64,000 bases of DNA from an uncultured Bacteroides sp. (GTDB taxonomy: Bacteria > Bacteroidota > Bacteroidia > Bacteroidales > Bacteroidaceae), in contig CAAFUN010000030.1 in assembly GCA_900766195.1 (NCBI GenBank), positions 1-64,000 on the forward strand, written 5' to 3'. Shown in pieces: positions 46,618 to 55,757 of this stretch. Both the position numbers and the translations under genes were made by a program. Each line of letters begins with the position of its first letter. Within the stretch, counting starts at the first letter, position 1. The notes beneath the pieces are model-generated. The model made no database searches. It saw only the letters and a list, made by a program, of their open reading frames with translations, and had not been told where the DNA came from.

Positions 46618-47193
46618 TTGAACTATAAAGACTTATTTCATATAACAACATTACTGATTTCCTCCCCGGCGCGTGCTTGGGAGGAAATTCGTTTGCATGA
46701 GGATAGTCAAAGTGTATTTGCTCGCTTTGTCTATCCTATGATTGGTTTTTGCGGGTTATCGGTATTTATCGGTGCACTGTTGTCGATGGGGTGGGACGGA
46801 ACAATAAGTTTCCAACTGGCTATGACGCAATGCTGTGTTGTGGCTGTTTCACTTTTTGGTGGCTATTTCTTGGCGGCTTATCTCATTAATACGATGCGTG
46901 TGCGCATGTTTAAGATGGATAGTGATATCCCTTTGACACAGCAGTTTGCAGGATATGCTTCAGTGGTGCTTTTTCTGTTGCAGATAATAATGGGTCTATT
47001 GCCCGATTTTCGCATTATTGGTATGTTATTGCAGTTTTATACTGTGTTTGTGGTGTGGGAAGGCTCATCGATATTGATGAAAATGGAAGAAAAAGATCGT
47101 CTTCGTTTTACAATTCTTTCTTCCGTATTGTTATTAGTATGTCCGTTTATCATTCAGCTGGTATTTAATAGATTGATATTGCTGTTCAATTAA
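46618..47193 (+). CDS. Yip1-like membrane protein
   Basis: A 191-residue inner-membrane protein with about five hydrophobic segments and the opening DLFHITTLLISSPARAWEEI, typical of bacterial Yip1-domain proteins, whose function is unknown. No in-frame ATG is available near the 5' end; the start appears to be TTG at 46618, 11 bases after the NigD-like stop. Confidence 0.7.
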   Translation: MNYKDLFHITTLLISSPARAWEEIRLHEDSQSVFARFVYPMIGFCGLSVFIGALLSMGWDGTISFQLAMTQCCVVAVSLFGGYFLAAYLINTMRVRMFKMDSDIPLTQQFAGYASVVLFLLQIIMGLLPDFRIIGMLLQFYTVFVVWEGSSILMKMEEKDRLRFTILSSVLLLVCPFIIQLVFNRLILLFN

Positions 47194-47261
47194 GTTGAGA
47201 GTTACCGACGGATTGGGTTAAAGAGAAATTAAGAGTGTTGATATTTGATTGATGAGATGTG

Positions 47262-47714
47262 ATGAAACAAGCTCCTGTTAATATAAAGAATAAACGTGCC
47301 ACGTTTGACTATGAACTGGTTGATACTTATACTGCCGGAATAGTGCTTACAGGTACAGAAATTAAGTCTATACGTCTGGGAAAAGCCAGTCTGGTAGATA
47401 CATTTTGCTACTTTGCCAATGGAGAGCTATGGGTAAAGAATATGCATATAGCCGAATATTTTTATGGTTCGTACAATAATCACTCGGCACGTAGAGAGCG
47501 GAAATTGCTCTTGAATAAAAAGGAATTAGATAAATTGACCCGTGGCATCAAAGACCCCGGCTTTACAATTATACCTGTCAGGATGTTTATTAATGAGAAA
47601 GGGTTGGCCAAATTGGTTGTAGCTCTTGCTCGTGGTAAAAAACAGTATGACAAACGCGAATCTCTGAAAGAGAAGGATGACAAACGTGATATGGCGCGAA
47701 TGTTTAAACGCTGA
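47262..47714 (+). CDS. smpB: SsrA-binding protein SmpB
   Basis: A 150-residue tmRNA-binding protein required for rescue of stalled ribosomes. Conserved blocks [42 protein letters not shown] and the basic C-terminal tail [13 protein letters not shown] are present. The ATG at 47262 follows an in-frame GTG at 47259; either is possible. tmRNA itself is not in the window. Confidence 0.94.
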   Translation: MKQAPVNIKNKRATFDYELVDTYTAGIVLTGTEIKSIRLGKASLVDTFCYFANGELWVKNMHIAEYFYGSYNNHSARRERKLLLNKKELDKLTRGIKDPGFTIIPVRMFINEKGLAKLVVALARGKKQYDKRESLKEKDDKRDMARMFKR

Positions 47715-47911
47715 TGCTATATTGGCAGAATAACAGCTTTGTGCGAAGTCCGTATACTCCCCTTTTAACCGCAGGGGCAGATCAAACAAAAGAAAAAACT
47801 CTGTGAAACTTTGTGGTGGGGACGTTGCTTTCAGAACAAATTTTGTTTCTTTATGTTTCTTCTTGAAGATAGGTATATGATAGGTTTTTAATCTTGGCAG
47901 ATAGATTATTG

Positions 47912-50674
47912 ATGAAAAAGAGCATTCATGAACTGGTGCGCGAGCGCATCCTCATTTTAGACGGTGCAATGGGCACCATGATACAACGGTACAACTTAAC
48001 GGAGGAAGATTTCAGAGGAGAACGTTTTGCTGATATCAGCGGTTTGTTGAAAGGCAACAATGACCTGCTGTGCATCACTCGCCCCGACGTGATTAGAGAA
48101 ATCCACACCAAGTATCTTGCTGCAGGCGCAGATATTATTGAAACGGATACGTTTAATGCCACTTCTGTGAGCATGGCAGATTATCACGTGCAAGATTATA
48201 TTCGCGAGATAAACCTTGCTGCTGCTAAGTTGGCGCGTAGTGTAGCCGATGAATTTACTGCACTTACCCCCGATAAACCGCGCTTTGTGGCCGGTTCAGT
48301 AGGACCAACCAATAAAACTTGCTCCATGAGTCCGGATGTTAATAACCCGGCTTTCCGTGCATTGACATTCGATCAGCTTGCCGCATCTTATCGTGAACAG
48401 ATGGAGGCTTTGCTGGAAGGAGGAGTGGATGTGTTACTCATTGAAACGATTTTTGATACCCTGAATGCCAAAGCTGCCATATTTGCTGCCGAGGAGGCTA
48501 TGGAGGCAACGGGCAGACGTGTGCCAATTATGATTTCGGTCACGGTGTCCGATACGGGTGGCCGTACTCTTTCAGGGCAGGTGCTTGATGCTTTTCTGGC
48601 TTCCATACAACATGCCGATATCTTTTCTATAGGATTAAACTGCTCTTTTGGAGCAAAACAATTAAAACCTTTTCTTGAACAACTTGCAGCACGGGCACCC
48701 TATTATATTAGTGCATATCCCAATGCCGGACTGCCCAACAGTCTGGGACAATATGATCAGAGTCCTGAAGATATGGCTCATGAAGTCAGTGAATATATTG
48801 AAGAGGGCTTGGTAAATGTCATTGGAGGTTGCTGCGGTACCACCGAGGCTTACATTGCTAAATATCCCGATTTGGTTGCAGGAGCTAAGCCTCATGTTCC
48901 GGTTGCTAAGCCGGATTGTTTGTGGTTATCCGGTCTTGAACTGCTAGAAGTAACTCCTGAGAAAAACTTCATTAATATAGGTGAGCGTTGCAATGTGGCA
49001 GGTTCACGCAAGTTTCTCCGGTTAATAAAGGAGCAGAAGTACGATGAAGCGCTTAGTATTGCACGTCAGCAAGTGGAAGACGGTGCACAGGTGATTGATG
49101 TGAACATGGATGAGGGGTTGCTGGATGCGGAAGCAGAGATGACAACTTTCCTCAACTTGATAGCTTCGGAACCTGAGATAGCGCGTATTCCTGTAATGAT
49201 TGACTCTTCCAAATGGGAAGTGATTGTTGCCGGATTAAAGTGTCTTCAAGGGAAATCCATTGTTAACTCCATCTCTTTGAAAGAAGGGGAGGAAAAGTTC
49301 CTTGAACATGCACGCATTATACAACGCTATGGTGCGGCAGCTGTAGTGATGGCCTTTGATGAGAAGGGTCAGGCAGATACCTGTGAGCGCAAGATAGAAG
49401 TCTGCTCTCGGGCATACAAGCTGTTGGTTGAAAAGCTTAATTTTAATCCGCATGACATTATCTTCGACCCTAATGTGCTAGCCGTGGCTACGGGTATGGA
49501 GGAGCATAATAATTACGCCGTAGATTTTATTCAAGCCACAAGCTGGATACGCAAAAATCTATATGGTGCGCATGTAAGCGGTGGGGTAAGCAATTTGTCG
49601 TTCTCTTTCCGTGGCAACAATTATATTCGTGAGGCCATACATGCCGTGTTTTTATATTATGCCATCCGTGAAGGAATGGATATGGGTATTGTGAATCCGG
49701 CTACTTCCGTACTTTATACAGATATCCCGACCGATATATTAGAGCAGATAGAAGATGTGGTGCTTAACCGTCGTCCCGATGCTGCTGAACGTCTTATTGA
49801 ATTGGCAGAACGCCTGAAAATAGAAGAGCAACAAAAGGGTGGAGGAGTTGTTGAAACCCATTCATCTGCTTTGGCTTGGCGTGAAGGTACTTCAGTAGAA
49901 GAACGCCTGAAATATGCACTGACCAAGGGAATTGGTGATTTTCTGGAAGAAGATTTGGCTGAGGCTCTGAAGCTTTATCCCAAGGCGGTGGATGTAATAG
50001 AGGGCCCATTGATGGCCGGTATGAATCATGTGGGCAATCTTTTTGGTGATGGAAAGATGTTTCTGCCTCAGGTAGTGAAGACTGCGCGTACCATGAAAAA
50101 GGCGGTGGCTATTTTGCAGCCGGTCATTGAATCGGAGAAAAACGAGGGAAGTTCTTCTGCCGGTAGGGTATTACTTGCCACGGTAAAGGGTGATGTGCAT
50201 GACATTGGCAAGAATATTGTTTCTGTTGTGATGGGATGCAATGGATATGAGATTATAGATCTCGGAGTGATGGTTCCGGCTGAAGTTATTGTACAACGGG
50301 CTATTGAAGAGAAAGTGGACATGGTGGGGTTGAGCGGACTGATTACTCCTTCATTGGAAGAGATGGTACATGTAGCCACTGAGTTGGAGAAATCGGGATT
50401 GGATATTCCTCTCTTGATAGGAGGTGCCACCACTTCACGTTTGCACACTGCACTGAAAATAGCGCCAGTGTATCATGCTCCGGTAGTTCATCTGAAAGAT
50501 GCTTCGCAAAATGCCACGGTAGCTGCAAAGCTTATGAATCCAAAAACTAAAGAAGAGTTGGAGGAAGAATTGGAAACTGAATATCAGCAGTTGCGAGAGA
50601 AGAATGCTACCAAGAAAAGCAATACCATCCCATTGGAAGAGGTACGGAAGAATAGACTGAATCTGTTTGATTAA
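47912..50674 (+). CDS. metH: Cobalamin-dependent methionine synthase, without reactivation domain
   Basis: Transfers a methyl group from methyltetrahydrofolate to homocysteine through cobalamin. From the ATG at 47912 it is 920 residues, against about 1230 for full-length MetH. The homocysteine domain (LNCSFGA and GGCCGTTE zinc Cys), the pterin domain (INIGERCNVAGSRKF) and the cobalamin cap and binding domain (GDVHDIGKNI with axial His) are all there. It ends VRKNRLNLFD, where the AdoMet-binding reactivation domain would begin. No second part follows; a terminator lies 40 bases downstream. No cobalamin riboswitch was recognised. Confidence 0.93.
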   Translation: MKKSIHELVRERILILDGAMGTMIQRYNLTEEDFRGERFADISGLLKGNNDLLCITRPDVIREIHTKYLAAGADIIETDTFNATSVSMADYHVQDYIREINLAAAKLARSVADEFTALTPDKPRFVAGSVGPTNKTCSMSPDVNNPAFRALTFDQLAASYREQMEALLEGGVDVLLIETIFDTLNAKAAIFAAEEAMEATGRRVPIMISVTVSDTGGRTLSGQVLDAFLASIQHADIFSIGLNCSFGAKQLKPFLEQLAARAPYYISAYPNAGLPNSLGQYDQSPEDMAHEVSEYIEEGLVNVIGGCCGTTEAYIAKYPDLVAGAKPHVPVAKPDCLWLSGLELLEVTPEKNFINIGERCNVAGSRKFLRLIKEQKYDEALSIARQQVEDGAQVIDVNMDEGLLDAEAEMTTFLNLIASEPEIARIPVMIDSSKWEVIVAGLKCLQGKSIVNSISLKEGEEKFLEHARIIQRYGAAAVVMAFDEKGQADTCERKIEVCSRAYKLLVEKLNFNPHDIIFDPNVLAVATGMEEHNNYAVDFIQATSWIRKNLYGAHVSGGVSNLSFSFRGNNYIREAIHAVFLYYAIREGMDMGIVNPATSVLYTDIPTDILEQIEDVVLNRRPDAAERLIELAERLKIEEQQKGGGVVETHSSALAWREGTSVEERLKYALTKGIGDFLEEDLAEALKLYPKAVDVIEGPLMAGMNHVGNLFGDGKMFLPQVVKTARTMKKAVAILQPVIESEKNEGSSSAGRVLLATVKGDVHDIGKNIVSVVMGCNGYEIIDLGVMVPAEVIVQRAIEEKVDMVGLSGLITPSLEEMVHVATELEKSGLDIPLLIGGATTSRLHTALKIAPVYHAPVVHLKDASQNATVAAKLMNPKTKEELEEELETEYQQLREKNATKKSNTIPLEEVRKNRLNLFD

Positions 50675-50710
50675 CGGCTACGGACGCAATATTACTAATT
50701 CTTTTGATTC

Positions 50711-50747
50711 AACCTCTGTTAGTATGCGTGAGGCAATAACAGAGGTT
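50711..50747. terminator. Terminator between metH and the MltF-like gene
   Basis: An 11-bp perfect stem (50711-50721 with 50737-50747, AACCTCTGTTA) between convergent genes. Confidence 0.7.
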
Positions 50748-50782
50748 ATCTCTGATTCATAGCTAGATAGGATAGCTATTCT

Positions 50783-52180
50783 TTATTTTGGAATCTTCTT
50801 TTTATAGATTTCATACCGACCTATTATATCGCGTACGAACTTGCAGGTTTCTGAGCCACGAAAATATCCGTTTTTACAAACCGGATCGGTGAAATACTCT
50901 TCATTGCTTTTCAGGATAACAAAATGTTCCACATTGTTTTTCCATACATATTTATTTCGCCCGTATTTCTCAGCAAGAGCCATACCGTCTTGTATATGTC
51001 CCACGCCTGAATTGTATGCAGCTAAGACAAAACGTAACCGTTCTTCATGTGGCACTTTGGCGAAATAACGATTCACAGCAGCTATATATTTCACGGCTGC
51101 CTTTATACTTTCTTCCGCAGATCGTTCCCTTCCTTTAGGTACTCCCATGGCACGTGCCGTAGCAGGCATTAGTTGCATCAGTCCTTTGGCTCCAGCCCAA
51201 GACACGGCTGTAGTGTCAAAGTTAGACTCCGCATAGGCCAAAGAAGCCAATAAACGCCAATCCCAGTTGATTTGACCGGAATATTTTTTGAATAACTTGT
51301 CGTAATGAGATATCTTTCCTTCGCGTAAAGACAAGAATGGAGTATGTGGAATAATGGTTTTACTAACTTCGAAATATCGTTTTCTGGAAGCCTTATAAGC
51401 ATCGGAAAGCATGTATTGTTTATACCACTTGTCTGCAACAGCCGCCAGCTTGGGGCAATCTTTCCGTACTGCCCACGAGCCGCGCTGATCAAAGCTGATG
51501 GACAAGGAAATATTTAAGTTGGAATAGTAGGTGGTGTTAACTTGGGCAATGTCATTATCAGCTACAGTATAAGGTATGTCTCCTTGGGAAACTTGAGTAA
51601 TGAGATCTTCACCGGTAATGCTGTCTGTCTCCACCTCATGAATGTGAATTCCTCCACCAAGTTCATTGTCTAAATTAACCAAACGACTGTAGAATTTTCC
51701 CGGCTTTACATAAATGTCTTTTCCTATAAGTTCCGTGACATTTTTCAGTGGCTTTGTCTTTTTTCCGGTTCGTTGTACAATAACCTGGTGAGTGATTACT
51801 TCATCTCCGCAATAAAGTACACTGTCTTTCCACTCTTTGGTGATGGGCAGATTAAATGCGATAAGATCACCTTCTCCATTTTTAAGCATATGTATAAGCT
51901 CATGTACATTGCGGGCTGTTTTCACACGAAGCTTTACGCCTAGACTCTTAGCGAACTCTTTGCTCATTTCGTATTGAAATCCCATCTCTTCACCACGGTA
52001 GAGAAAGTATGATAAGGAGCTGTACATGGTGAGTACAACCAATTCGCCGCTATCTTTTATTTGCTGTAAGTCGTCGACAGGTTTACTCTTGACATGGCTT
52101 TTATTCTGACATCCGATTATTGCACACCAACAGCATGCTGCTATAAGGAGTAATCCTATGAAGTTGCTACGACTTTTCAT
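50783..52180 (-). CDS. MltF-like lytic transglycosylase with solute-binding domain
   Basis: A 465-residue lipoprotein (lipobox IIGC near 24). An extracellular solute-binding-type domain occupies about 40-270 and a SLT lysozyme-like domain about 290-430. The catalytic Glu is in AYAESNFDTTA, followed by AKGLMQLMPATARAMG and VLAAYNSG. MltF cleaves peptidoglycan and its first domain regulates it. The order matches E. coli MltF. The next minus-strand gene is udk, 39 bases upstream. Confidence 0.88.
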   Translation of the reverse strand: MKSRSNFIGLLLIAACCWCAIIGCQNKSHVKSKPVDDLQQIKDSGELVVLTMYSSLSYFLYRGEEMGFQYEMSKEFAKSLGVKLRVKTARNVHELIHMLKNGEGDLIAFNLPITKEWKDSVLYCGDEVITHQVIVQRTGKKTKPLKNVTELIGKDIYVKPGKFYSRLVNLDNELGGGIHIHEVETDSITGEDLITQVSQGDIPYTVADNDIAQVNTTYYSNLNISLSISFDQRGSWAVRKDCPKLAAVADKWYKQYMLSDAYKASRKRYFEVSKTIIPHTPFLSLREGKISHYDKLFKKYSGQINWDWRLLASLAYAESNFDTTAVSWAGAKGLMQLMPATARAMGVPKGRERSAEESIKAAVKYIAAVNRYFAKVPHEERLRFVLAAYNSGVGHIQDGMALAEKYGRNKYVWKNNVEHFVILKSNEEYFTDPVCKNGYFRGSETCKFVRDIIGRYEIYKKKIPK

Positions 52181-52219
52181 TGACGGTTACTGTTTAGTGT
52201 GATCAGAGTCTTCTTTGTT

Positions 52220-52825
52220 TTATAAATGTCTTTTGATGTACATAGTCAGAATATCGATAGCCACCTTGTTATTTCCACCTTCGGGTACAATAAGATCGGC
52301 ATATCGTTTGCAGGGTTCTATAAATTGCTGGTGCATGGGCTTCAGTACCTGGGTGTAACGCTTCATCACAGCTTCAGGGGTGCGTCCACGTTCCACAACA
52401 TCACGCTGAATGACGCGAATAAGTCTTTCATCGGGGTCAGCATCCACAAATATTTTGAGGTCCATCATGTCGCGCAGTTTCTTGTCGCAAAGTGCAAGGA
52501 TACCTTCAATGATAATTACCTCACGGGGCTCAATGTGTATTGTTTCCTCTTGTCGTGTACAGGTCAGGTAAGAATAGGTGGGCTGCTCAATACTTTTACC
52601 GGCATGGAGCATAGATACATGTTTGGACAGAAGCGACCACTCAAATGCATCCGGGTGATCAAAGTTGATGTTCTGTCGTTCTTCTACAGGGATATGACTG
52701 CTATCCTTATAATATGAGTCTTGTGGTAGCAGTACTACTTCGCCTGTAGGAAGGCTTTCAATAATTCTGCGCACAACGGTCGTTTTACCCGAACCGGTTC
52801 CGCCTGCTATTCCTATTATTAACAT
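52220..52825 (-). CDS. udk: Uridine kinase
   Basis: A 201-residue P-loop kinase that phosphorylates uridine and cytidine in pyrimidine salvage. Walker A is GIAGGTGSGKTT near 5; FDHPDAFEW (substrate Asp) and the RDVVERGRTPE lid follow. Family length is normal. It lies just upstream of the MltF-like gene on the minus strand. Confidence 0.94.
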   Translation of the reverse strand: MLIIGIAGGTGSGKTTVVRRIIESLPTGEVVLLPQDSYYKDSSHIPVEERQNINFDHPDAFEWSLLSKHVSMLHAGKSIEQPTYSYLTCTRQEETIHIEPREVIIIEGILALCDKKLRDMMDLKIFVDADPDERLIRVIQRDVVERGRTPEAVMKRYTQVLKPMHQQFIEPCKRYADLIVPEGGNNKVAIDILTMYIKRHL

Positions 52826-52990
52826 CCGTTTAAATGTATATTTGAAACAAAACGAGTATTTTTGCAGCTAATACAGTTGCTTTCGGGATACAAATATACA
52901 TGATAATTCCTGAAAAGAATAGCTCTGAATGAAAATAGATAAATATTTGTAGAATAAATATAAAGGTAAAATCTAAAAATAAATAAGGTT

Positions 52991-53290
52991 ATGGTTAAAC
53001 ATATTGTATTGTTCAAACTGAGAGATGAAGCACCGGCAGAAGAAAAATTGGCTGCCATGGATAATTTTAAAAAGGCTATTGAGGCATTGCCTGAAAAGAT
53101 AGCTGTTATCCGTAAAATAGAAGTGGGTCTGAATATGAATCCGGGTGAGACGTGGAGCATTGCTCTTTACAGTGAATTTGACACATTGGATGATGTGAAA
53201 TTTTATGCTACGCATCCCGATCATGTAGCCGCCGGTAAACTGTTGGCTAACGTGAAGGAAAGCCGTGCTTGCGTGGATTACGAACTTTAA
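52991..53290 (+). CDS. Dabb (stress-responsive A/B barrel) protein
   Basis: A 99-residue ferredoxin-like barrel domain (opening VKHIVLFKLRDEA, later YATHPDHVAAG, the His often conserved). Such proteins are small dimers of varied function. It stands before the DsbD-like gene by 92 bases on the plus strand. A -7-like TATTTTTG at 52857-52864 is a possible promoter. Confidence 0.85.
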   Translation: MVKHIVLFKLRDEAPAEEKLAAMDNFKKAIEALPEKIAVIRKIEVGLNMNPGETWSIALYSEFDTLDDVKFYATHPDHVAAGKLLANVKESRACVDYEL

Positions 53291-53382
53291 AGCCTGCATG
53301 GCAAAGAGCCGTGCGGATAAGAGTGTACATTAAAGAGAATAGAAATATCACCTTAGCAGAAAATAACAAACAGAAACAGCAT

Positions 53383-55470
53383 ATGAAAAAAATTTTAACT
53401 CTTTGCCTACTCTTGATAACAGCGGCTATACAAGCACAGATACAGGATCCTGTGAAGTTTAAAGCCGAGCTGAAAACACTTTCTGCCGGAGAAGCGGAAA
53501 TAGTGTTTACTGCCACTATTGCCAAGGATTGGCATGTGTATTCTACTGATTTAGGAGATGGAGGGCCCATTGCGGCAACATTCAATATAGATAAGATATC
53601 CGGAGCAAAGCTTTCGGGTAAGCTGAAACCAGTAGGTAAAGAGGTGGCTACCTTCGACAAATTGTTTGATATGAAAGTGCGTTACTTTGTGAATGCAGCC
53701 AAGTTTGTGCAGAAGCTGACATTAACAGGGGGTGCCTATCATATAGAAGGTTATTTGGAGTATGGTGCTTGTAATGATGAAAACTGTTTGCCTCCTACAC
53801 AGGTTCCTGTTAATTATTCCGGTAAAGCTGATGTCGTAAAAGGAAATGCTGCTGGCAATGGTGCGGATGCTGTGGGAAATACTGCCGGTGATGCAGCTAA
53901 GACTGGTGGGAATGCCTTGCAAGGACAAAGTGATCATACAACTGCTGCCATTGACGGAGCTGCTAATGGCTCTATAGATAGTTTAGCTAAAGACACTGCT
54001 TCAACAAGCCTTGCTGTAGCCGATTCGGCAAATGTAAACTTGTGGAAACCGGTTATTTCTCAATTGCAATCGTTTGGAGAAACGACTTCACAGAAAGACA
54101 TGTCCTGGGTTTATATTTTTATTACAGGATTCTTTGGAGGATTGTTGGCACTGTTCACGCCTTGTGTATGGCCTATTATTCCAATGACAGTGAGCTTCTT
54201 CCTGAAACGTTCTAAGGATAGGAAGAAAGGCATTCGCGATGCATGGACCTACGGTGCTTCTATTGTAGTGATTTATGTGGCTTTGGGACTGATTATTACT
54301 GCTATCTTTGGCGCCAGCGCACTGAATGCCTTGTCCACCAATGCAGTCTTTAATATTCTTTTCTGTCTGTTGTTGGTGGTGTTTGCCGCTTCGTTCTTTG
54401 GAGCTTTCGAACTGACTCTACCTTCAAAATGGAGTACAGCGGTAGATAGTAAAGCCGAAAAGACAAGTGGATTGCTGAGTATCTTCCTTATGGCCTTTAC
54501 TCTTTCGTTGGTTTCATTCTCTTGTACAGGTCCTATTATTGGATTCTTACTTGTACAGGTTTCCACTACGGGAAGCGTAGTAGGTCCGGCTATCGGTATG
54601 CTTGGTTTTGCCGTAGCTTTGGCTTTGCCATTCACCTTGTTTGCTTTGTTCCCGTCATGGTTGAAGTCTATGCCTAAGTCGGGCGGATGGATGAATGTGA
54701 TTAAGGTAACGCTTGGTTTCCTTGAACTGGCTTTTGCCTTAAAGTTCCTTTCTGTGGCCGATTTAGCTTACGGATGGCATATTCTTGATCGCGAGACCTT
54801 TATTGCTCTTTGGATCGTGATCTTTGCTTTGCTTGGTTTCTATCTTTTGGGTAAAATCAAGTTCCCTCATGACGACGACGATAACAAAGTAGGGGTAGGG
54901 CGCTTCTTTCTGGCACTTATTTCATTAGCATTTGCCGTATATATGGTTCCCGGTTTGTGGGGAGCACCGTTGAAGGCAATCAGTGCCTTTTCACCACCTT
55001 TGCAAACACAGGATTTCAATCTGTATAAGAAAGAGATTCATGCCAAGTTTGATGATTATGATTTGGGTATGGAATATGCACGCCGTGCAGGTAAACCGGT
55101 GATGATCGATTTTACCGGATATGGTTGTGTAAACTGCCGTAAGATGGAGCTTGCCGTGTGGACAGATCCTAAGGTAAGTGATATTATCACCAATGATTAT
55201 GTTTTGATTTCGCTGTATGTGGATAATAAAACCAAGTTGGCGGAACCAATGATAGTGAATGAGAATGGTCAGGAACGTAAGTTGCGTACGGTAGGAGATA
55301 AGTGGAGTTATCTGCAACGGGTGAAGTTTGGTGCCAATGCACAACCTTTCTACGTGTTGATTGATGGTAATGGCAATCCGCTTAATAAATCTTACTCCTA
55401 CAATGAGGATATACCTAAGTATATCGAATTCCTGCAAACGGGACTTGATAATTTCAAGCAAAAGAAATAA
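53383..55470 (+). CDS. DsbD-like thiol:disulphide interchange protein
   Basis: A 695-residue membrane protein that carries electrons from cytoplasmic thioredoxin to the periplasm. A signal peptide is followed by an N-terminal DsbD-alpha-type domain (to about 145) with CNDENCLPP. Next is a linker of about 75 residues rich in Ala, Gly, Asn, Asp and Thr (about 146-220), then an eight-helix region (about 245-535), and finally a thioredoxin-like domain with GYGCVNCRK (CxxC). The ATG at 53383 gives a proper signal; an upstream frame start at 53269 overlaps the Dabb gene and is rejected. Confidence 0.87.
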   Translation: MKKILTLCLLLITAAIQAQIQDPVKFKAELKTLSAGEAEIVFTATIAKDWHVYSTDLGDGGPIAATFNIDKISGAKLSGKLKPVGKEVATFDKLFDMKVRYFVNAAKFVQKLTLTGGAYHIEGYLEYGACNDENCLPPTQVPVNYSGKADVVKGNAAGNGADAVGNTAGDAAKTGGNALQGQSDHTTAAIDGAANGSIDSLAKDTASTSLAVADSANVNLWKPVISQLQSFGETTSQKDMSWVYIFITGFFGGLLALFTPCVWPIIPMTVSFFLKRSKDRKKGIRDAWTYGASIVVIYVALGLIITAIFGASALNALSTNAVFNILFCLLLVVFAASFFGAFELTLPSKWSTAVDSKAEKTSGLLSIFLMAFTLSLVSFSCTGPIIGFLLVQVSTTGSVVGPAIGMLGFAVALALPFTLFALFPSWLKSMPKSGGWMNVIKVTLGFLELAFALKFLSVADLAYGWHILDRETFIALWIVIFALLGFYLLGKIKFPHDDDDNKVGVGRFFLALISLAFAVYMVPGLWGAPLKAISAFSPPLQTQDFNLYKKEIHAKFDDYDLGMEYARRAGKPVMIDFTGYGCVNCRKMELAVWTDPKVSDIITNDYVLISLYVDNKTKLAEPMIVNENGQERKLRTVGDKWSYLQRVKFGANAQPFYVLIDGNGNPLNKSYSYNEDIPKYIEFLQTGLDNFKQKK

Positions 55471-55539
55471 GTAATAGCCGGAGCGGTAGAAAGCTCTTTC
55501 CGTCACTTTTCGATAGTTAGGAATAAGTGATTATCTATA

Positions 55540-55595
55540 AAATAAAGAAGCACTCGTCTTACAAATTGTTGTAAAGCGAGTGCTTCTTTATTTTT
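55540..55595. terminator. Strong terminator after the DsbD-like gene
   Basis: A 17-bp perfect stem (55540-55556 with 55577-55593, beginning AAATAAAGAAGCACTCG) followed by T residues; probably bidirectional. Confidence 0.85.
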
Positions 55596-55628
55596 AAATA
55601 CGTGGTTTAGTAAAAAGAGGCTTTTCCC

Positions 55629-55757
55629 TCATTCAAAAGAAACTTTTCCTTTAACCGTATAGGCATTTTCAATCATGCCTTTTTTATAAGATAGAGTTGC
55701 CTGTGAGATCCTGCCGTTACCTAAAGGAGTGCCATTACCTTTATTTGTGAATGACAT
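55629..55757 (-). CDS. Short ORF overlapping the end of the M16 gene, doubtful
   Basis: A 42-codon frame starting ATG at 55757, 17 bases inside the end of the M16 protease gene and shifted in frame. It reads GNGTPLGNGRISQATLSYKK and ends GKVSFE, a protein-like composition. It may be a real small gene, the 3' remnant of a lost gene, or chance. I do not recognise it. No ribosome-binding site is evident. Confidence 0.3.
   Translation of the reverse strand: MSFTNKGNGTPLGNGRISQATLSYKKGMIENAYTVKGKVSFE

Noticed and set aside
47715..47911. Possible cobalamin riboswitch before metH
   Set aside because: The spacer is short and I could not find the B12 box or the long paired core of such a riboswitch.
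53269..53382. Extended N-terminus of the DsbD-like protein
   Set aside because: It would overlap the Dabb gene and bury the signal peptide; ATG at 53383 gives a normal signal.
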